Source: an uncultured Phascolarctobacterium sp.
GTDB taxonomy: Bacteria; Bacillota; Negativicutes; Acidaminococcales; Acidaminococcaceae
DNA length: 15,509 nt
Reading direction: 5' to 3'
Assembly: GCF_905212365.1 (NCBI RefSeq)
Contig: NZ_CAJMEH010000053.1
Span: 1-15,509 of the forward strand
Each line of letters begins with the position of its first letter. The stretch's first letter is position 1. The translations under genes were made by a program, and so were the position numbers. Below the pieces are notes generated by a model. The model made no database searches and was not told the origin of the DNA. It was given only the letters and a program-made list of their open reading frames with translations. Positions 1 to 8,017 of the stretch are shown here, one piece after another.

Positions 1-647
1 CCGGCCAGCGTCTGGGCCGCCAGCTTAATGGCCAGCGCTCTGGGCAGGCCCGCGCGCACGCCGGCGTCGGCCAGCGCGTCGATAATCACGAAGCAATAGC
101 CCGGCCCGCAGCCGGAAATAGCCGAAATAGCGTCGATAGCGCTTTCGTCAACAAATTCAATTTCACCGCAGGAGCCGAAAATAGCCGCTGCGTCCCGCCT
201 CATAGCTTCCGTTAACCGCTCGGCGCAGCACAGCGCCATGCCCGCGCCCACGGCCAGCGGAGTGTTGGGCATGGTGCGGATTACGGGGAACCCCGGCGCA
301 TAGCGGTGCAGCTGCTCCAGCGTTACGCTGCCCATAATGGACAGCACCCAGGAGTCCTTTTTCATCGCCGCAGCCAGCTCCGGCGTTAAAGCGACGGGCG
401 CTACCTGGGGCTTCACGGCGAAAATAACCAGGTCGGCCCCGGCCACAGCCGCCGCGTTATCGGTCATGGCCTGTACGCCGTAGCTTTCCTTTAAATAATT
501 GCAGCGCTTCTGCGTGCGGTTGCCCACGCTGATAGCTTCGGCAGGCAGCAGGCCCCCGGCGATAATGCCCTTGATAATGGCTTCGGCCATAGCGCCGCCG
601 CCTACGAAGGCTAATTTTTTAACGGATAAAGCCTTTATTTTTTCCAT
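1..647 (-). CDS. proC: Pyrroline-5-carboxylate reductase, partial (3' end outside window)
   Basis: ProC reduces 1-pyrroline-5-carboxylate to L-proline with NAD(P)H, the last step of proline synthesis, in the cytosol. I translated the minus strand from the ATG at 647-645. It stays open to the window edge and gives about 215 of the usual ~270 residues, so the C-terminus is missing. Visible motifs are the N-terminal dinucleotide-binding loop (VGGGAMAEAI), VKPQ, MPNTP, and SGCGPGY at the start of the helical dimerisation domain. The start is preceded by AAAGGAGAG. It lies 13 bases inside the 3' end of sepF, so the two are almost certainly co-transcribed and probably translationally coupled. Family assignment is firm; whether the missing C-terminus is intact cannot be seen. 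Confidence 0.93.
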   Translation of the reverse strand, partial: MEKIKALSVKKLAFVGGGAMAEAIIKGIIAGGLLPAEAISVGNRTQKRCNYLKESYGVQAMTDNAAAVAGADLVIFAVKPQVAPVALTPELAAAMKKDSWVLSIMGSVTLEQLHRYAPGFPVIRTMPNTPLAVGAGMALCCAERLTEAMRRDAAAIFGSCGEIEFVDESAIDAISAISGCGPGYCFVIIDALADAGVRAGLPRALAIKLAAQTLA

Positions 648-1195
648 GGCTGCTCTCCTTTATCGTCATACATTTCCTCACCGGCGTCAATATCCACGTT
701 CTTGGGCGCGCACACCAAAATATTGCGTCCCAGCTTGCGCATACTGCCGCCCAAAGCGTAAATCGTGCCGCTGATAAAATCGGTCATGCGCTTAGCCACC
801 ACGTTGTCCGTGTTTTGGAAGTTTACTACCACGGGCTTGCTGCTGCGCAGGTAGTCGGCAATTTTCTGCGAATCGTCGAAGCTCACGGGCTCCAGCACCA
901 CCACGCTGACCATCTTGTTGGCCACGGGCAGGTTCAGCGTGCGGCTGCCCATTTTATTTTCCTCCGGCTTGGCCGCGCTCTGCGGTTTCTTAAAGCTCAG
1001 CAGCGGCTTCTTTTCCTTGGCCGGGGCAGGAGCGGCAGACGGATTCGCCGCGGTTACGTTCTTCTGCCGGAAAAGCGTGCCGCTCTCCTTGGGTTCTTCC
1101 TTCGGCAGGGGTTTTTTCAATTCCAGCTCCTCGTCCAGAAGCTCCTCCTCGTCATATAAGCTTAAAGCGTCCATAATACGGTCGATAAATTTCAT
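635..1195 (-). CDS. sepF: Cell division protein SepF
   Basis: SepF is a membrane-associated protein that binds FtsZ and helps align and tether the Z-ring. The 186-residue product begins with an amphipathic stretch (MKFIDRIMDALSLY), the usual membrane anchor. An acidic, then Pro/Ala/Lys-rich linker follows to about residue 80, and then the conserved SepF (DUF552) core from about 84 to 172, with VVVLEPVSFDDSQKIADYL and VVVNFQNTD among the typical segments. The short charged tail ends in WKK. The start is preceded only by a weak GGTGA. The gene lies 25 bases behind yggS and overlaps proC by 13 bases; the yggS-sepF order is widespread in Gram-positive lineages and Negativicutes. Confidence 0.93.
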   Translation of the reverse strand: MKFIDRIMDALSLYDEEELLDEELELKKPLPKEEPKESGTLFRQKNVTAANPSAAPAPAKEKKPLLSFKKPQSAAKPEENKMGSRTLNLPVANKMVSVVVLEPVSFDDSQKIADYLRSSKPVVVNFQNTDNVVAKRMTDFISGTIYALGGSMRKLGRNILVCAPKNVDIDAGEEMYDDKGEQPWKK

Positions 1196-1220
1196 ATATT
1201 CACCAGCTTTACATAAATTT

Positions 1221-1928
1221 TTAGAATTTCAGACTATAATCGCGCTGACCAAAAAGCGCCGTGCCTACGCGGACGCAGTTGGCGCCCTCCTCGACGGCGA
1301 TAATATAATCGCCGCTCATGCCCATGGAAAGAATATCCACCTCTGGGCGCTGCTCCTTTAAACGGGCAAAAGCGCGATAACCGGCGGCAAATACCGGCCG
1401 CGTTTCTTCCACATCGTCGCACTTCTGCGCAATGACCATCAGCCCCCGCAGGCGCACGTTTTTATAAGCCGCCAGCCTGGGCAGCAGGGCTAAATAATCC
1501 TCCCGTCCGAGACCGCTCTTTTGCTCCTCATGGGCGATGTTCAGCTGCAGCAAAATATCCTGCACCTTGCCGATGCGCTCGGCCTCTTTATTCACTGCCG
1601 CCAGCAAATGCTCGCTGTCCACCGATTCGATAAGGTCGAACAAGGCCACGGCCTGCCGTGCCTTATTGCTCTGCAAATGGCCGATTAAATGCCAGGTTCC
1701 CTGCTTGCCTAGGGCCTCCTGCTTATGCTTGGCTTCCTGCACGCGGTTTTCGCCAATGTTCCGCACGCCCAGGGCCAGGGCTTCCGTAATCACCTCCGGC
1801 GGATGATTTTTCGTCACTGCCACCAAGGTCACCTCGCCGCCCGTAAGCCAGTCCTTATGCTCGCGCCGGGCAACAGCGTCCGCTATCTGCTTTTGTACTA
1901 ATTTTAAATTATCAGCTAACAATTTCAT
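1221..1928 (-). CDS. yggS: YggS/PLPBP family pyridoxal phosphate homeostasis protein
   Basis: Members of this family bind PLP on a single TIM-barrel domain. They have no known catalytic role and maintain vitamin B6 and amino-acid homeostasis. The protein has 235 residues with the start used here. The PLP lysine is K40 in VAVTKNHP. Other family blocks are GENRVQEAK, WHLIGHLQSNK, KSGLGRED, LRGLMVIA and SMGMSGDY followed by VRVGTALFG near the C-terminus. The frame is open further upstream to an ATG at 2024. I reject that start because it falls at the predicted transcription start and lacks a Shine-Dalgarno site. The ATG at 1928 gives the normal family length and follows GGTGAG and GGGAGG. It is the first gene of the operon with sepF and proC. 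Confidence 0.92.
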   Translation of the reverse strand: MKLLADNLKLVQKQIADAVARREHKDWLTGGEVTLVAVTKNHPPEVITEALALGVRNIGENRVQEAKHKQEALGKQGTWHLIGHLQSNKARQAVALFDLIESVDSEHLLAAVNKEAERIGKVQDILLQLNIAHEEQKSGLGREDYLALLPRLAAYKNVRLRGLMVIAQKCDDVEETRPVFAAGYRAFARLKEQRPEVDILSMGMSGDYIIAVEEGANCVRVGTALFGQRDYSLKF

Positions 1929-2027
1929 TGCCTCCCACTCACCGGCGAATTTACAGCAAAGATTGCTTTCTGCAATTACCAAAACGGTTTGCCGCCCAAG
2001 GGCGAACTGCGCCATTCTTATCATATT

Positions 2028-2057
2028 ATTTTAGCATATCTGCTTGCGCTTTGTCTA
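2028..2057 (-). promoter_or_regulatory. Promoter of the yggS-sepF-proC operon
   Basis: On the minus strand a -35 TAGACA (2057-2052) and a -10 TAAAAT (2033-2028) are separated by 18 bases. Each matches five of six consensus bases. Transcription would begin near 2021, leaving a leader of about 90 bases before yggS. I saw no convincing leader structure. Confidence 0.6.
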
Positions 2058-2069
2058 TGAAACGCGGTC

Positions 2070-2099
2070 CCGGTGAAAATATTCGCCGGCAATTTTTTT
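2070..2099 (+). terminator. Plus-strand terminator-like hairpin upstream of yggS
   Basis: CCGGTGAA (2070-2077) can pair with TTCGCCGG (2082-2089) around an AATA loop, with one G-T pair, and CAATTTTTTTC follows. The T run is on the plus strand, yet no plus-strand gene lies to its left. If active it could only stop antisense transcription coming out of the yggS operon. It may be fortuitous. Confidence 0.35.
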
Positions 2100-2141
2100 C
2101 TTTCGTCCGATATCCCCTGCTATACCGGTCGGTAAAAGCGC

Positions 2142-2171
2142 GAAAAAAATCACCGCCCCGAAAGACGGTGA
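2142..2171 (-). terminator. Rho-independent terminator behind the symporter remnant and TRAP operon
   Basis: On the minus strand TCACCG (2171-2166 read as its complement) pairs with CGGTGA across a 10-base loop, directly followed by ATTTTTTTC. It lies 19 bases after the last codon of the decayed AgcS-like gene, so it was probably that gene's terminator. It now also ends read-through from the TRAP genes. Confidence 0.65.
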
Positions 2172-2189
2172 AGGAAAATTTTCATGGCC

Positions 2190-2520
2190 TCAGTGCTGCT
2201 CCATGCCTAAAACAGCGCCACTAGCCTGCGCGATATGCTTTTTTCTGCTGTGAACTTTCTCCCAATACGCAAAATACAATTTCGTCTCGGCAAGCACCAC
2301 GCCGCTCAAGCCCAGCAGAGTGATAAGATTCGGTATGGCCATCAAGCCGTTAAGATAGCGGCCGTATACAGCACGGGCACGCCGAAGGACACGTTAGTAA
2401 TGGAAGTAATGGCGTTCACCTGCGTAAAGGTGCCGCTGTTGCGGGCGGTAAAAATCAACTGCAAAGCCTTGGGCAATTTTAAAACCTGCAGCAGGCCCAG
2501 GCGCAGCGGCAGCCAGCAAA
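2190..2520 (-). pseudogene. Remnant of an AgcS-type sodium:alanine/glycine symporter
   Basis: I found this by translating the gap by hand. From about 2348 to the TGA at 2190 one frame reads NGLMAIPNLITLLGLSGVV followed by LAETKLYFAYWE, the characteristic C-terminus of AgcS sodium:amino-acid symporters. Upstream, in a different frame (about 2518-2357), WLPLRLGLLQVLKLPKALQL and IFTARNSGTFTQV resemble the N-terminal part of the same family. That frame ends at a TGA near 2344. The two pieces total about 100 codons against some 450 in an intact symporter. Most of the middle is therefore gone and the ends are out of frame. No start codon with a ribosome site is seen, since the region begins right at the stop of the TRAP receptor gene. 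The C-terminal match is strong; the N-terminal match is my inference. An alternative is a misassembly. Confidence 0.6.
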
Positions 2521-3525
2521 TTATTTCAGCACGCCAATTTCTTTATAATATTTTTCAGCGCCGGGATGCAGCGGCAGGTTGGCGATATCCTTAACGGCGT
2601 CGGCAGGCTTCAAGCCCTGCAGATTCTTCTGCGCCTTCCCCAATTCGTCGATGTGCTCCCAGAAGGATTTCGTCAGCTTATACACGGTGTCCTCGCTCAA
2701 ATCGTGACGGCAGAACATAACCATTTTAATAGCGGAGGTTTGGATATCCTTATCCTGATTGGGATAGGTCTTGGCAGGAATGGTATATTTAGCGTACCAG
2801 GGATATTTAGCCTTCAAAGCTTCCAGTGTTTGGTCGTCGATTTCCACCAGCTGGCAGTTAGCTGTCAAAGCCTGGGATACGGCTGCGGCAGGAGCGCCGG
2901 ACATAATCCACGCGCCGTCCAAGGTGCCGTTTTGCAGCATATCGGCGGCAGGGCCGAAGGCAATCAGCTCGGCTTTAATATCCTCCGGGAATTTCATGCC
3001 CACGGTGGTAAAATGGTTCTCGCATTCGTTGTAAACGGAAGAACCGGCAGCGGCTACGGCAAAATGCTTGCCCTTAACGTCGGCCAGAGTTTTAATGCCG
3101 GAGTTTTTCGTAACGACAACCTGATTCGGGTTCATGTACAGGCCGCCGATAACTTTTAAATCTTTGTAGGCATGGTCCTTAAAGCTGTCGGTACCGTTCA
3201 GGCATTGCAGCACGTTGGAGCTGATGGCGATGGAAACCTGCGCTTCGTTTCCGGCAACCATATTCAGGTTGGCGATACCGCCTGCGGAAGCCTGGCTGGC
3301 AGCCTGCACTCCCGGAACATTTTTTGTCCAGTTGTTGGTAATAGCGGCGCCAACTGCATACAAAGCGCCGGAAGCGCCTGCGGTCGGGAAGTTAATCTTC
3401 ACAATTTTTTCCGGAGCCTTAGCGGCCTCCTTCTTTTCGCCGCCGCAGCCAGCGATTGCACCGGCCATCATGGTAACTGCCAAAGCAACGCAGGCCAGCT
3501 TTTTGAATTTAGCAAATGATTTCAT
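2521..3525 (-). CDS. TAXI family TRAP transporter solute-binding lipoprotein
   Basis: This is the extracytoplasmic receptor of a TRAP transporter, capturing an organic-acid-like solute and handing it to the permease encoded just upstream. The 334-residue product begins with a lysine-rich hydrophobic signal and a lipobox IAGC, giving Cys27 as the lipidated residue. A GGEKKEAAKAPEK linker follows. The mature part opens with INFPTAGASGALYAVGAAI and ASAGGIANLNMV, blocks typical of the TAXI (TRAP-associated extracytoplasmic immunogenic) family. The frame is open further upstream, but the ATG at 3525 has AAGGGAGAGG at the right spacing and starts exactly at the signal peptide. The gap to the permease is 61 bases. 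TAXI substrates are mostly unknown, so none is named. Directly behind its stop lies the AgcS remnant. Confidence 0.92.
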   Translation of the reverse strand: MKSFAKFKKLACVALAVTMMAGAIAGCGGEKKEAAKAPEKIVKINFPTAGASGALYAVGAAITNNWTKNVPGVQAASQASAGGIANLNMVAGNEAQVSIAISSNVLQCLNGTDSFKDHAYKDLKVIGGLYMNPNQVVVTKNSGIKTLADVKGKHFAVAAAGSSVYNECENHFTTVGMKFPEDIKAELIAFGPAADMLQNGTLDGAWIMSGAPAAAVSQALTANCQLVEIDDQTLEALKAKYPWYAKYTIPAKTYPNQDKDIQTSAIKMVMFCRHDLSEDTVYKLTKSFWEHIDELGKAQKNLQGLKPADAVKDIANLPLHPGAEKYYKEIGVLK

Positions 3526-3586
3526 AAAATCCTCTCCCTTTGAAAATTTTATTATTGAGCCTTCACCTGAAGGCAAGGTAAACAGA

Positions 3587-5530
3587 TTATTTTTTACGCA
3601 CAAGCTGCACGCCCGCTACGGCGGCAAAGACGGCGATACCGATAGCGTCCGTCAGCACGCCGGGGTACAGCAGCGTCGGCGCCAAGGCGATTAAAATTAC
3701 GCGCTCCAAAATATTGCAGCGCTTGATGAGCCAGCCCTCCAGCCCGGCTACCAAGCCAGCCGTGCCCAGCAAAGCCGTGAACACGGCCCAAAGCGTGGCA
3801 TACATGGTGGCGTCGGGGTCCACGCCGATGAGCAGCACCGGATTATCTAGGAAAAAGAACGGTATAATGAAACCGATAATGCCCAGGCGCATAGCCCACA
3901 GGCCCGTTTTCGTCTGGTCGGACCCGGCAATTCCCGACGCCACGTAGGCGCTGATGGCTACGGGCGGCGTAATATTGGACAGGCAGGCGTAAATCAGGCA
4001 GAACAAATGCGAGGTCAGCGGCAGAACGCCCGCGTCGATAAGCACGGGCACGGCTACGGCCTGCACGATTACGTAAGCCGCCACGCCCGGCACTCCCATG
4101 CCCAAAATCGTGGACATAATCATTACCAAAAAGCCCGTCAGGTAAATATTATTATTTTCCACCAGATAGAGAATCAAATAGCCCATGTTCAAGCCCATAC
4201 TGGTCAGCGTTACCGTGCCGATAATGACGCCGATGATAACGCAGCACACGCCGACGGAAACAGCGCCCTTCGCGCCCTCCACCGTAGCGTCCAGAATTTT
4301 TTGCGGCGTCATGCGTGTTTCCTTGCGCAGCCAGCTGGCGGCGATAGTGCCGAAAATGGAAAAGACCGCCGCGTATAAAGGCGTATAACCAGCGAACATC
4401 AACCCGATAAGCATCACCAGCGGGATAACCAGATGGCCCTGCTCCTTCACTACCTTCATCGCGTTGGGAATATTTTCTTTGGACAAGCCGGACAGCCCCA
4501 GGCGCATCGCCTCGAAATGCACGGCCATTAAAAGGCCCACGTAATACAAAAGCGCCGGAACAATGGCCGCCAGCATAACCTTCGTATAGCTGATGCCCAA
4601 AAATTCCGCCATGACGAAGCCCACGGCGCCCATAATTGGCGGGCAGAATTGGCCGCCGGTAGAAGCCACCGCCTCAACGGCTCCGGCAAATTCTTTTTTG
4701 TAACCCGTTTGCTTCATCAAAGGAATCGTAATCGTGCCCGTCGTCGCTACGTTGGCTACGGCGGAGCCGTTAATCATGCCCATAAGCGCGGAAGCCAACA
4801 CGGCAACCTTCGCCGGACCACCGGGAGTCTGCCCCACCAGCGTCAGCGAAAAGTCGTTGATGAATTTGGAAAAGCCGCTGTATTTCAAATAAGCGCCAAA
4901 AAGTACGAACAGAAAAATATAAGTGGCGGATACGCCGATACCGGTGCCAAGTACGCCCTGCGTGCCCCAGAATTGCGTAATCAGCACACGCTTGAGCGTA
5001 AAGCCGTTATGCCCCAGATAGCCCGGCAAATATTCGCCGAACCAGTTGTAGCCCAAAAACAGCAGCGCCAGCACCGCCAAATTTCCGGAAGCACGGCGAG
5101 CCGCTTCAAACACAACCAGCAGGGCCGCGCCTGCAATAACAACCTCAAAATCGTCGATGCGGCCGCCCGTCATAGCGATACGCGGAAAATTCAAAATCAG
5201 ATACGTAAAGCTGCCGACGCCCACGGCGATAAGCAGCATATCCCACACCGGCGGCAGACTGCGCAGCCGCTTTTCTTTTTTATATGTAGGAAAAAGCAAA
5301 AAGGTAAAAACTAACAGGAATATACAATGGATAGCGCGCAGGTTGATGGCGCTGATAGCGCCCAAAGTTGTAAAGTACAGCTGAAAGGCAGCCCAAACGC
5401 ACAGCAGCCCGACTATCAGCTTATTCAGAGGCCCTTTATAGGTACGCATACGCGCATCGGATTCCTTTTCCTCCAGCAGAGCCTGCGCCTTTTTATCTAA
5501 AACCTCCTGCGAAGCTTGCTTTTCACTCAT
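3587..5530 (-). CDS. TRAP transporter fused permease (DctQM type)
   Basis: This inner-membrane permease is the partner of the TAXI receptor; TRAP systems use the sodium or proton gradient rather than ATP. The 647-residue protein fuses a short N-terminal DctQ-like set of membrane segments to the large DctM-like domain. Family-typical segments are GQTPGGPAKVAVLASALMGM, NGSAVANVATTGTITIPLM, GGQFCPPIMGAVGFVMAEFL and, near the C-terminus, SNITPPVAISAYVASGIAGS. Many hydrophobic helices are spread over the whole length, and the first ~45 residues are charged and cytoplasmic. I chose the ATG at 5530 because AAGGGAGAG precedes it; the frame extends eight codons further without a ribosome site. The gene comes first in the operon, with the receptor second. 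Confidence 0.92.
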   Translation of the reverse strand: MSEKQASQEVLDKKAQALLEEKESDARMRTYKGPLNKLIVGLLCVWAAFQLYFTTLGAISAINLRAIHCIFLLVFTFLLFPTYKKEKRLRSLPPVWDMLLIAVGVGSFTYLILNFPRIAMTGGRIDDFEVVIAGAALLVVFEAARRASGNLAVLALLFLGYNWFGEYLPGYLGHNGFTLKRVLITQFWGTQGVLGTGIGVSATYIFLFVLFGAYLKYSGFSKFINDFSLTLVGQTPGGPAKVAVLASALMGMINGSAVANVATTGTITIPLMKQTGYKKEFAGAVEAVASTGGQFCPPIMGAVGFVMAEFLGISYTKVMLAAIVPALLYYVGLLMAVHFEAMRLGLSGLSKENIPNAMKVVKEQGHLVIPLVMLIGLMFAGYTPLYAAVFSIFGTIAASWLRKETRMTPQKILDATVEGAKGAVSVGVCCVIIGVIIGTVTLTSMGLNMGYLILYLVENNNIYLTGFLVMIMSTILGMGVPGVAAYVIVQAVAVPVLIDAGVLPLTSHLFCLIYACLSNITPPVAISAYVASGIAGSDQTKTGLWAMRLGIIGFIIPFFFLDNPVLLIGVDPDATMYATLWAVFTALLGTAGLVAGLEGWLIKRCNILERVILIALAPTLLYPGVLTDAIGIAVFAAVAGVQLVRKK

Positions 5531-5573
5531 ACTATTTCTCTCCCTTGAAAACAATGTATTTGTAATTCAGTGC

Positions 5574-5615
5574 AACAGTCCTGTTAATTATACACCTTTT
5601 TTACTAAACTTTCAC
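5574..5615 (-). promoter_or_regulatory. Promoter of the TRAP operon with a small palindrome at the start site
   Basis: On the minus strand -35 GTGAAA (5615-5610) and a perfect -10 TATAAT (5592-5587) are spaced by 17 bases. Just downstream, AACAG-TC-CTGTT (5574-5585) forms a 5-base inverted repeat covering the presumed start of transcription, where a repressor could bind. The promoter is well supported; the operator reading is a guess. Confidence 0.55.
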
Positions 5616-5722
5616 GTATTTTTTAATAATTTTATCACTGCTTATATTTATGTGTTCGTGCCGCAAACAGCAAAGCCCAAGCGCGTGCAGCAAGAAGCAA
5701 TTTAGTCAAATATCGAAAACGC

Positions 5723-6493
5723 TCAGGCCGCAAAATACATGATAACTGCCGCCAAAGGCAAACACACTAGCTGGTGCAGCAGATAAATCATCAGCGTATG
5801 CCGCCCGGCAGCCGTTACCAGCGGCAGCTCGCCAACAGCCAGCCGTTCCGGCGTTCCGCGCTCCTCACAGTAAGCGTACAAATAATAGCCAAAAATAAAC
5901 ATGCCCATCCACGGCAGCAGCGGAAAATAATCGCTGGAATAAAAGCCAGGATAAGGAAAGCCCAGCGGCAGCAAAATTTTACTTTCGTATAAAATATCCG
6001 GCATCGCCGTCGACCATAACGCGCTCAGGCCCACTGCGCCGTCAGCAACATCGCGGAAGAAAAGAAACGCCAGCAAGCTCAGCGCCATACCGAAAGGCGA
6101 CGGCAGTTTATCAAACAGCTCGCTTAACGGCAACATTAATAAGGCGGCGCAGCCCATAAAATTAAGCATACCAAACAAAATAATCTGCGACGGCATAAAC
6201 GCCAAGGTAAGCAACGTAATCAGCAACCCCAACAGGTTGAGCTGCATGCCCCGGCGCAGGCAGGACTTTTTCCCTAAGCGCCAGACGAACCCCGAAACCA
6301 TAATGAACAAGCAGCAGGTTCCCTCCTGCCACAGCTCCACTACAGGACGCTTTACCCAAGTCGGCTCCAGGCCGAACACTACATTTAAATCATACAAAAA
6401 ATGGTACAGGACCACGCCCATGATGGCGGCGCCGCGTATAGTATCTATTAAAAAATAGCGCGCACGCCTTCGCGTTGTATTTTCTCGTTCCAT
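5723..6493 (-). CDS. DUF1624/HGSNAT-like integral membrane protein
   Basis: The 256-residue protein resembles the bacterial DUF1624 family, related to the catalytic domain of heparan-alpha-glucosaminide N-acetyltransferase. It has FLIDTIRGAAIMGVVLYHFL at the N-terminus, SSDYFPLLPWMGMFIFGYYL about two thirds along, and GRHTLMIYLLHQ in the last helix. About seven hydrophobic segments are visible. Its relatives are thought to move acyl groups across the membrane, but the substrate of bacterial members is generally unknown, so no specific reaction is claimed. The ATG at 6493 begins where homology should begin, after GGGGAAAATAGG. An upstream ATG at 6559 in the same frame would add 22 residues rich in small and basic residues and is less likely. 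No terminator is evident before the TRAP promoter. Confidence 0.75.
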   Translation of the reverse strand: MERENTTRRRARYFLIDTIRGAAIMGVVLYHFLYDLNVVFGLEPTWVKRPVVELWQEGTCCLFIMVSGFVWRLGKKSCLRRGMQLNLLGLLITLLTLAFMPSQIILFGMLNFMGCAALLMLPLSELFDKLPSPFGMALSLLAFLFFRDVADGAVGLSALWSTAMPDILYESKILLPLGFPYPGFYSSDYFPLLPWMGMFIFGYYLYAYCEERGTPERLAVGELPLVTAAGRHTLMIYLLHQLVCLPLAAVIMYFAA

Positions 6494-6567
6494 CCTATTT
6501 TCCCCGTTTTGTATCAAACTGCGTAGTGATAGTTTAACACAAGCGGCGGCTTTTGCCAAAAGAAATC

Positions 6568-6597
6568 GGCGCAGGTTGCCTGTTCGCCGCCTGCGCC
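6568..6597 (-). terminator. Terminator of the sugar-type binding protein gene
   Basis: An 8-base perfect inverted repeat (GGCGCAGG at 6568-6575, CCTGCGCC at 6590-6597) is followed on the minus strand by GATTTCTTTT. It lies 20 bases after the stop of the 6617-7696 gene and separates it from the DUF1624 gene. Confidence 0.6.
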
Positions 6598-6616
6598 TGA
6601 GTTAATACTTTAGTAT

Positions 6617-7696
6617 TTATTTTTTATGTCTCGTTTCAAAATCCTTGTGATTGCTGATATTTACTACCTCTACGCCGGTATCCACGTCAGCCTGCGCCAG
6701 CTTTTCGCCCTTAGCCATAGCGACGGCCGCCTTTACGCCCTCCATAGCCATTTGATATTGATTCTGCGCAATAGAAACGGCCTTTAAGTCCGGGTCGGCA
6801 ATCAATTCGGCGATTTCTTTAGAATAGTCGAAGCCAACCAGCATAACGTCCTTGCGTTTACTATTTTTAACGGCGTTAGAAGTAGCCACGGCAGCGTGGT
6901 TATTGCAGGCTATAAAACCCTTCAAATCAGAAATATTGGCCATAGCTTCTTCGCCCAGCTTCGTGGACAAATCCTTATCGCCAAAGTCAACCAGCACCTT
7001 GGAGTCCAGCTTCCAGGCAGCGGGAGCGTTAGCCTTCCAATAAGCGTTGATGCCTTCCACACGTTCTACCATGTTCTGGCTGGTCAAGCTGCTGACCTTA
7101 ATAGCAATAGTAGCGTTAGCGGTTTCTTTGACGCCATTGTCGCGCAGCAATTTCAGCATTTCGGCAGCGGCCTCAGTGCCTGCCACATAGTTATTAGTCA
7201 TAAAGGCGGCGTCAAAGCTTTTGCTATTTAAACCGGTATCTATCAAAACTAAAGGAAGCTGTTTCTTTTGTACGGCTTCTGCTGTAGGAATCAGCTTCAG
7301 GCTGTCGGACGGTGCCAGAATAACTGCGTCCGCTTTTTTATCTCCCAACTCCTCCAGCATGGACCTTTGCGTTTCCCAATCCATTTCTTTAAAGGGGCCG
7401 CCCACATACACATTGCAATCGGCAGCGTCGCCGCCAGCCTTCAAGCCGTTGACTACCTCCTGCCAGTAATCTCCCTTAATGACTTTAATTACAGCATAAA
7501 CATTTTTGCGACCTTCCTTAATTTCGGTAACAGGCATAAAATCCTGCTTTACTTCGGCCTTGCTGGCTTTATCCGCCAACATTTGCTGCATGCTGGCCGG
7601 AGCGTTGGCGTCCTTTTGCTCCTGGCCGCATCCGGCAATGAAAGAGCTCAGACTGAATGCCAAAAGCCCGACCATAAGTTTAGATACTAATTTCAT
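6617..7696 (-). CDS. Sugar-type ABC substrate-binding lipoprotein (orphan)
   Basis: The 359-residue protein has a signal peptide with lipobox IAGC (Cys23). The mature part is a type 1 periplasmic-binding fold like RbsB: KNVYAVIKVIKGDYWQEVVN at the start of the first lobe, KADAVILAPSDS, LPLVLIDTGLNS, and GVEVVNISN near the end. Such receptors normally bind a sugar or a related small ligand outside the cell and feed an ABC importer or a sensor. No ATPase or permease gene is adjacent on either side, so it must work with a transporter encoded elsewhere or serve signalling. A strong TAGGAGGG site precedes the ATG at 7696. It has its own promoter (7781-7809) and its own terminator, so it is a single-gene unit. 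Confidence 0.85.
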   Translation of the reverse strand: MKLVSKLMVGLLAFSLSSFIAGCGQEQKDANAPASMQQMLADKASKAEVKQDFMPVTEIKEGRKNVYAVIKVIKGDYWQEVVNGLKAGGDAADCNVYVGGPFKEMDWETQRSMLEELGDKKADAVILAPSDSLKLIPTAEAVQKKQLPLVLIDTGLNSKSFDAAFMTNNYVAGTEAAAEMLKLLRDNGVKETANATIAIKVSSLTSQNMVERVEGINAYWKANAPAAWKLDSKVLVDFGDKDLSTKLGEEAMANISDLKGFIACNNHAAVATSNAVKNSKRKDVMLVGFDYSKEIAELIADPDLKAVSIAQNQYQMAMEGVKAAVAMAKGEKLAQADVDTGVEVVNISNHKDFETRHKK

Positions 7697-7780
7697 ACTT
7701 AGCCCTCCTATTTAATTCCGTTTTATAATTAAGTATACGCGACTTAATCTCGTATCTTTAATCATCATATCACATATTTA

Positions 7781-7841
7781 ATTGTAACTCTTACTATTAG
7801 ACTTGTCAAGAACTCAGCCGAACAAATTCTAAAATCTGTTC
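7781..7841 (-). promoter_or_regulatory. Promoter of the sugar-type binding protein gene, with upstream inverted repeat
   Basis: On the minus strand a perfect -35 TTGACA (7809-7804) is 17 bases from -10 TACAAT (7786-7781). Directly upstream, GAACA (7820-7824) and TGTTC (7837-7841) form the ends of a 22-base imperfect palindrome, a position suited to an activator. A further 6-base repeat TTAAGT/ACTTAA lies in the leader at 7729-7747. Apart from these and the tRNA promoter at 7961-7989, the 320-base gap up to the tRNA genes shows nothing coding. Confidence 0.6.
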
Positions 7842-7960
7842 AGATATTCATATATTAACATAAACCGCCTCTTTTGTAAATTACCAAAGCATCGCCAAAG
7901 CCGCTAAAATAATTTCACAAAAAAATCTGCACAAAATTATTATTTTTTCTCAAAAAGGGC

Positions 7961-7989
7961 TTGCCAAATTCTTTGAAACCTGCTATAAT
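7961..7989 (+). promoter_or_regulatory. Promoter of the tRNA-Gln/tRNA-Glu pair
   Basis: TTGCCA (7961-7966), a 17-base spacer and TATAAT (7984-7989) preceded by TGC form a near-consensus extended -10 promoter about 29 bases before the first tRNA. Confidence 0.8.
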
Positions 7990-8017
7990 TTTCATTGTTC
8001 TGATGAACACCAAGTAC

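Noticed and set aside
1929..2024. Longer yggS protein starting at 2024
   Set aside because: That ATG sits at the predicted transcription start (promoter 2028-2057), has no ribosome site and would add 32 residues not found in the family.
4649..5314. A 221-codon open frame on the plus strand opposite the TRAP permease
   Set aside because: The composition (many Arg, Gln, His) is the mirror of hydrophobic codons in the permease; no ribosome site or domain.
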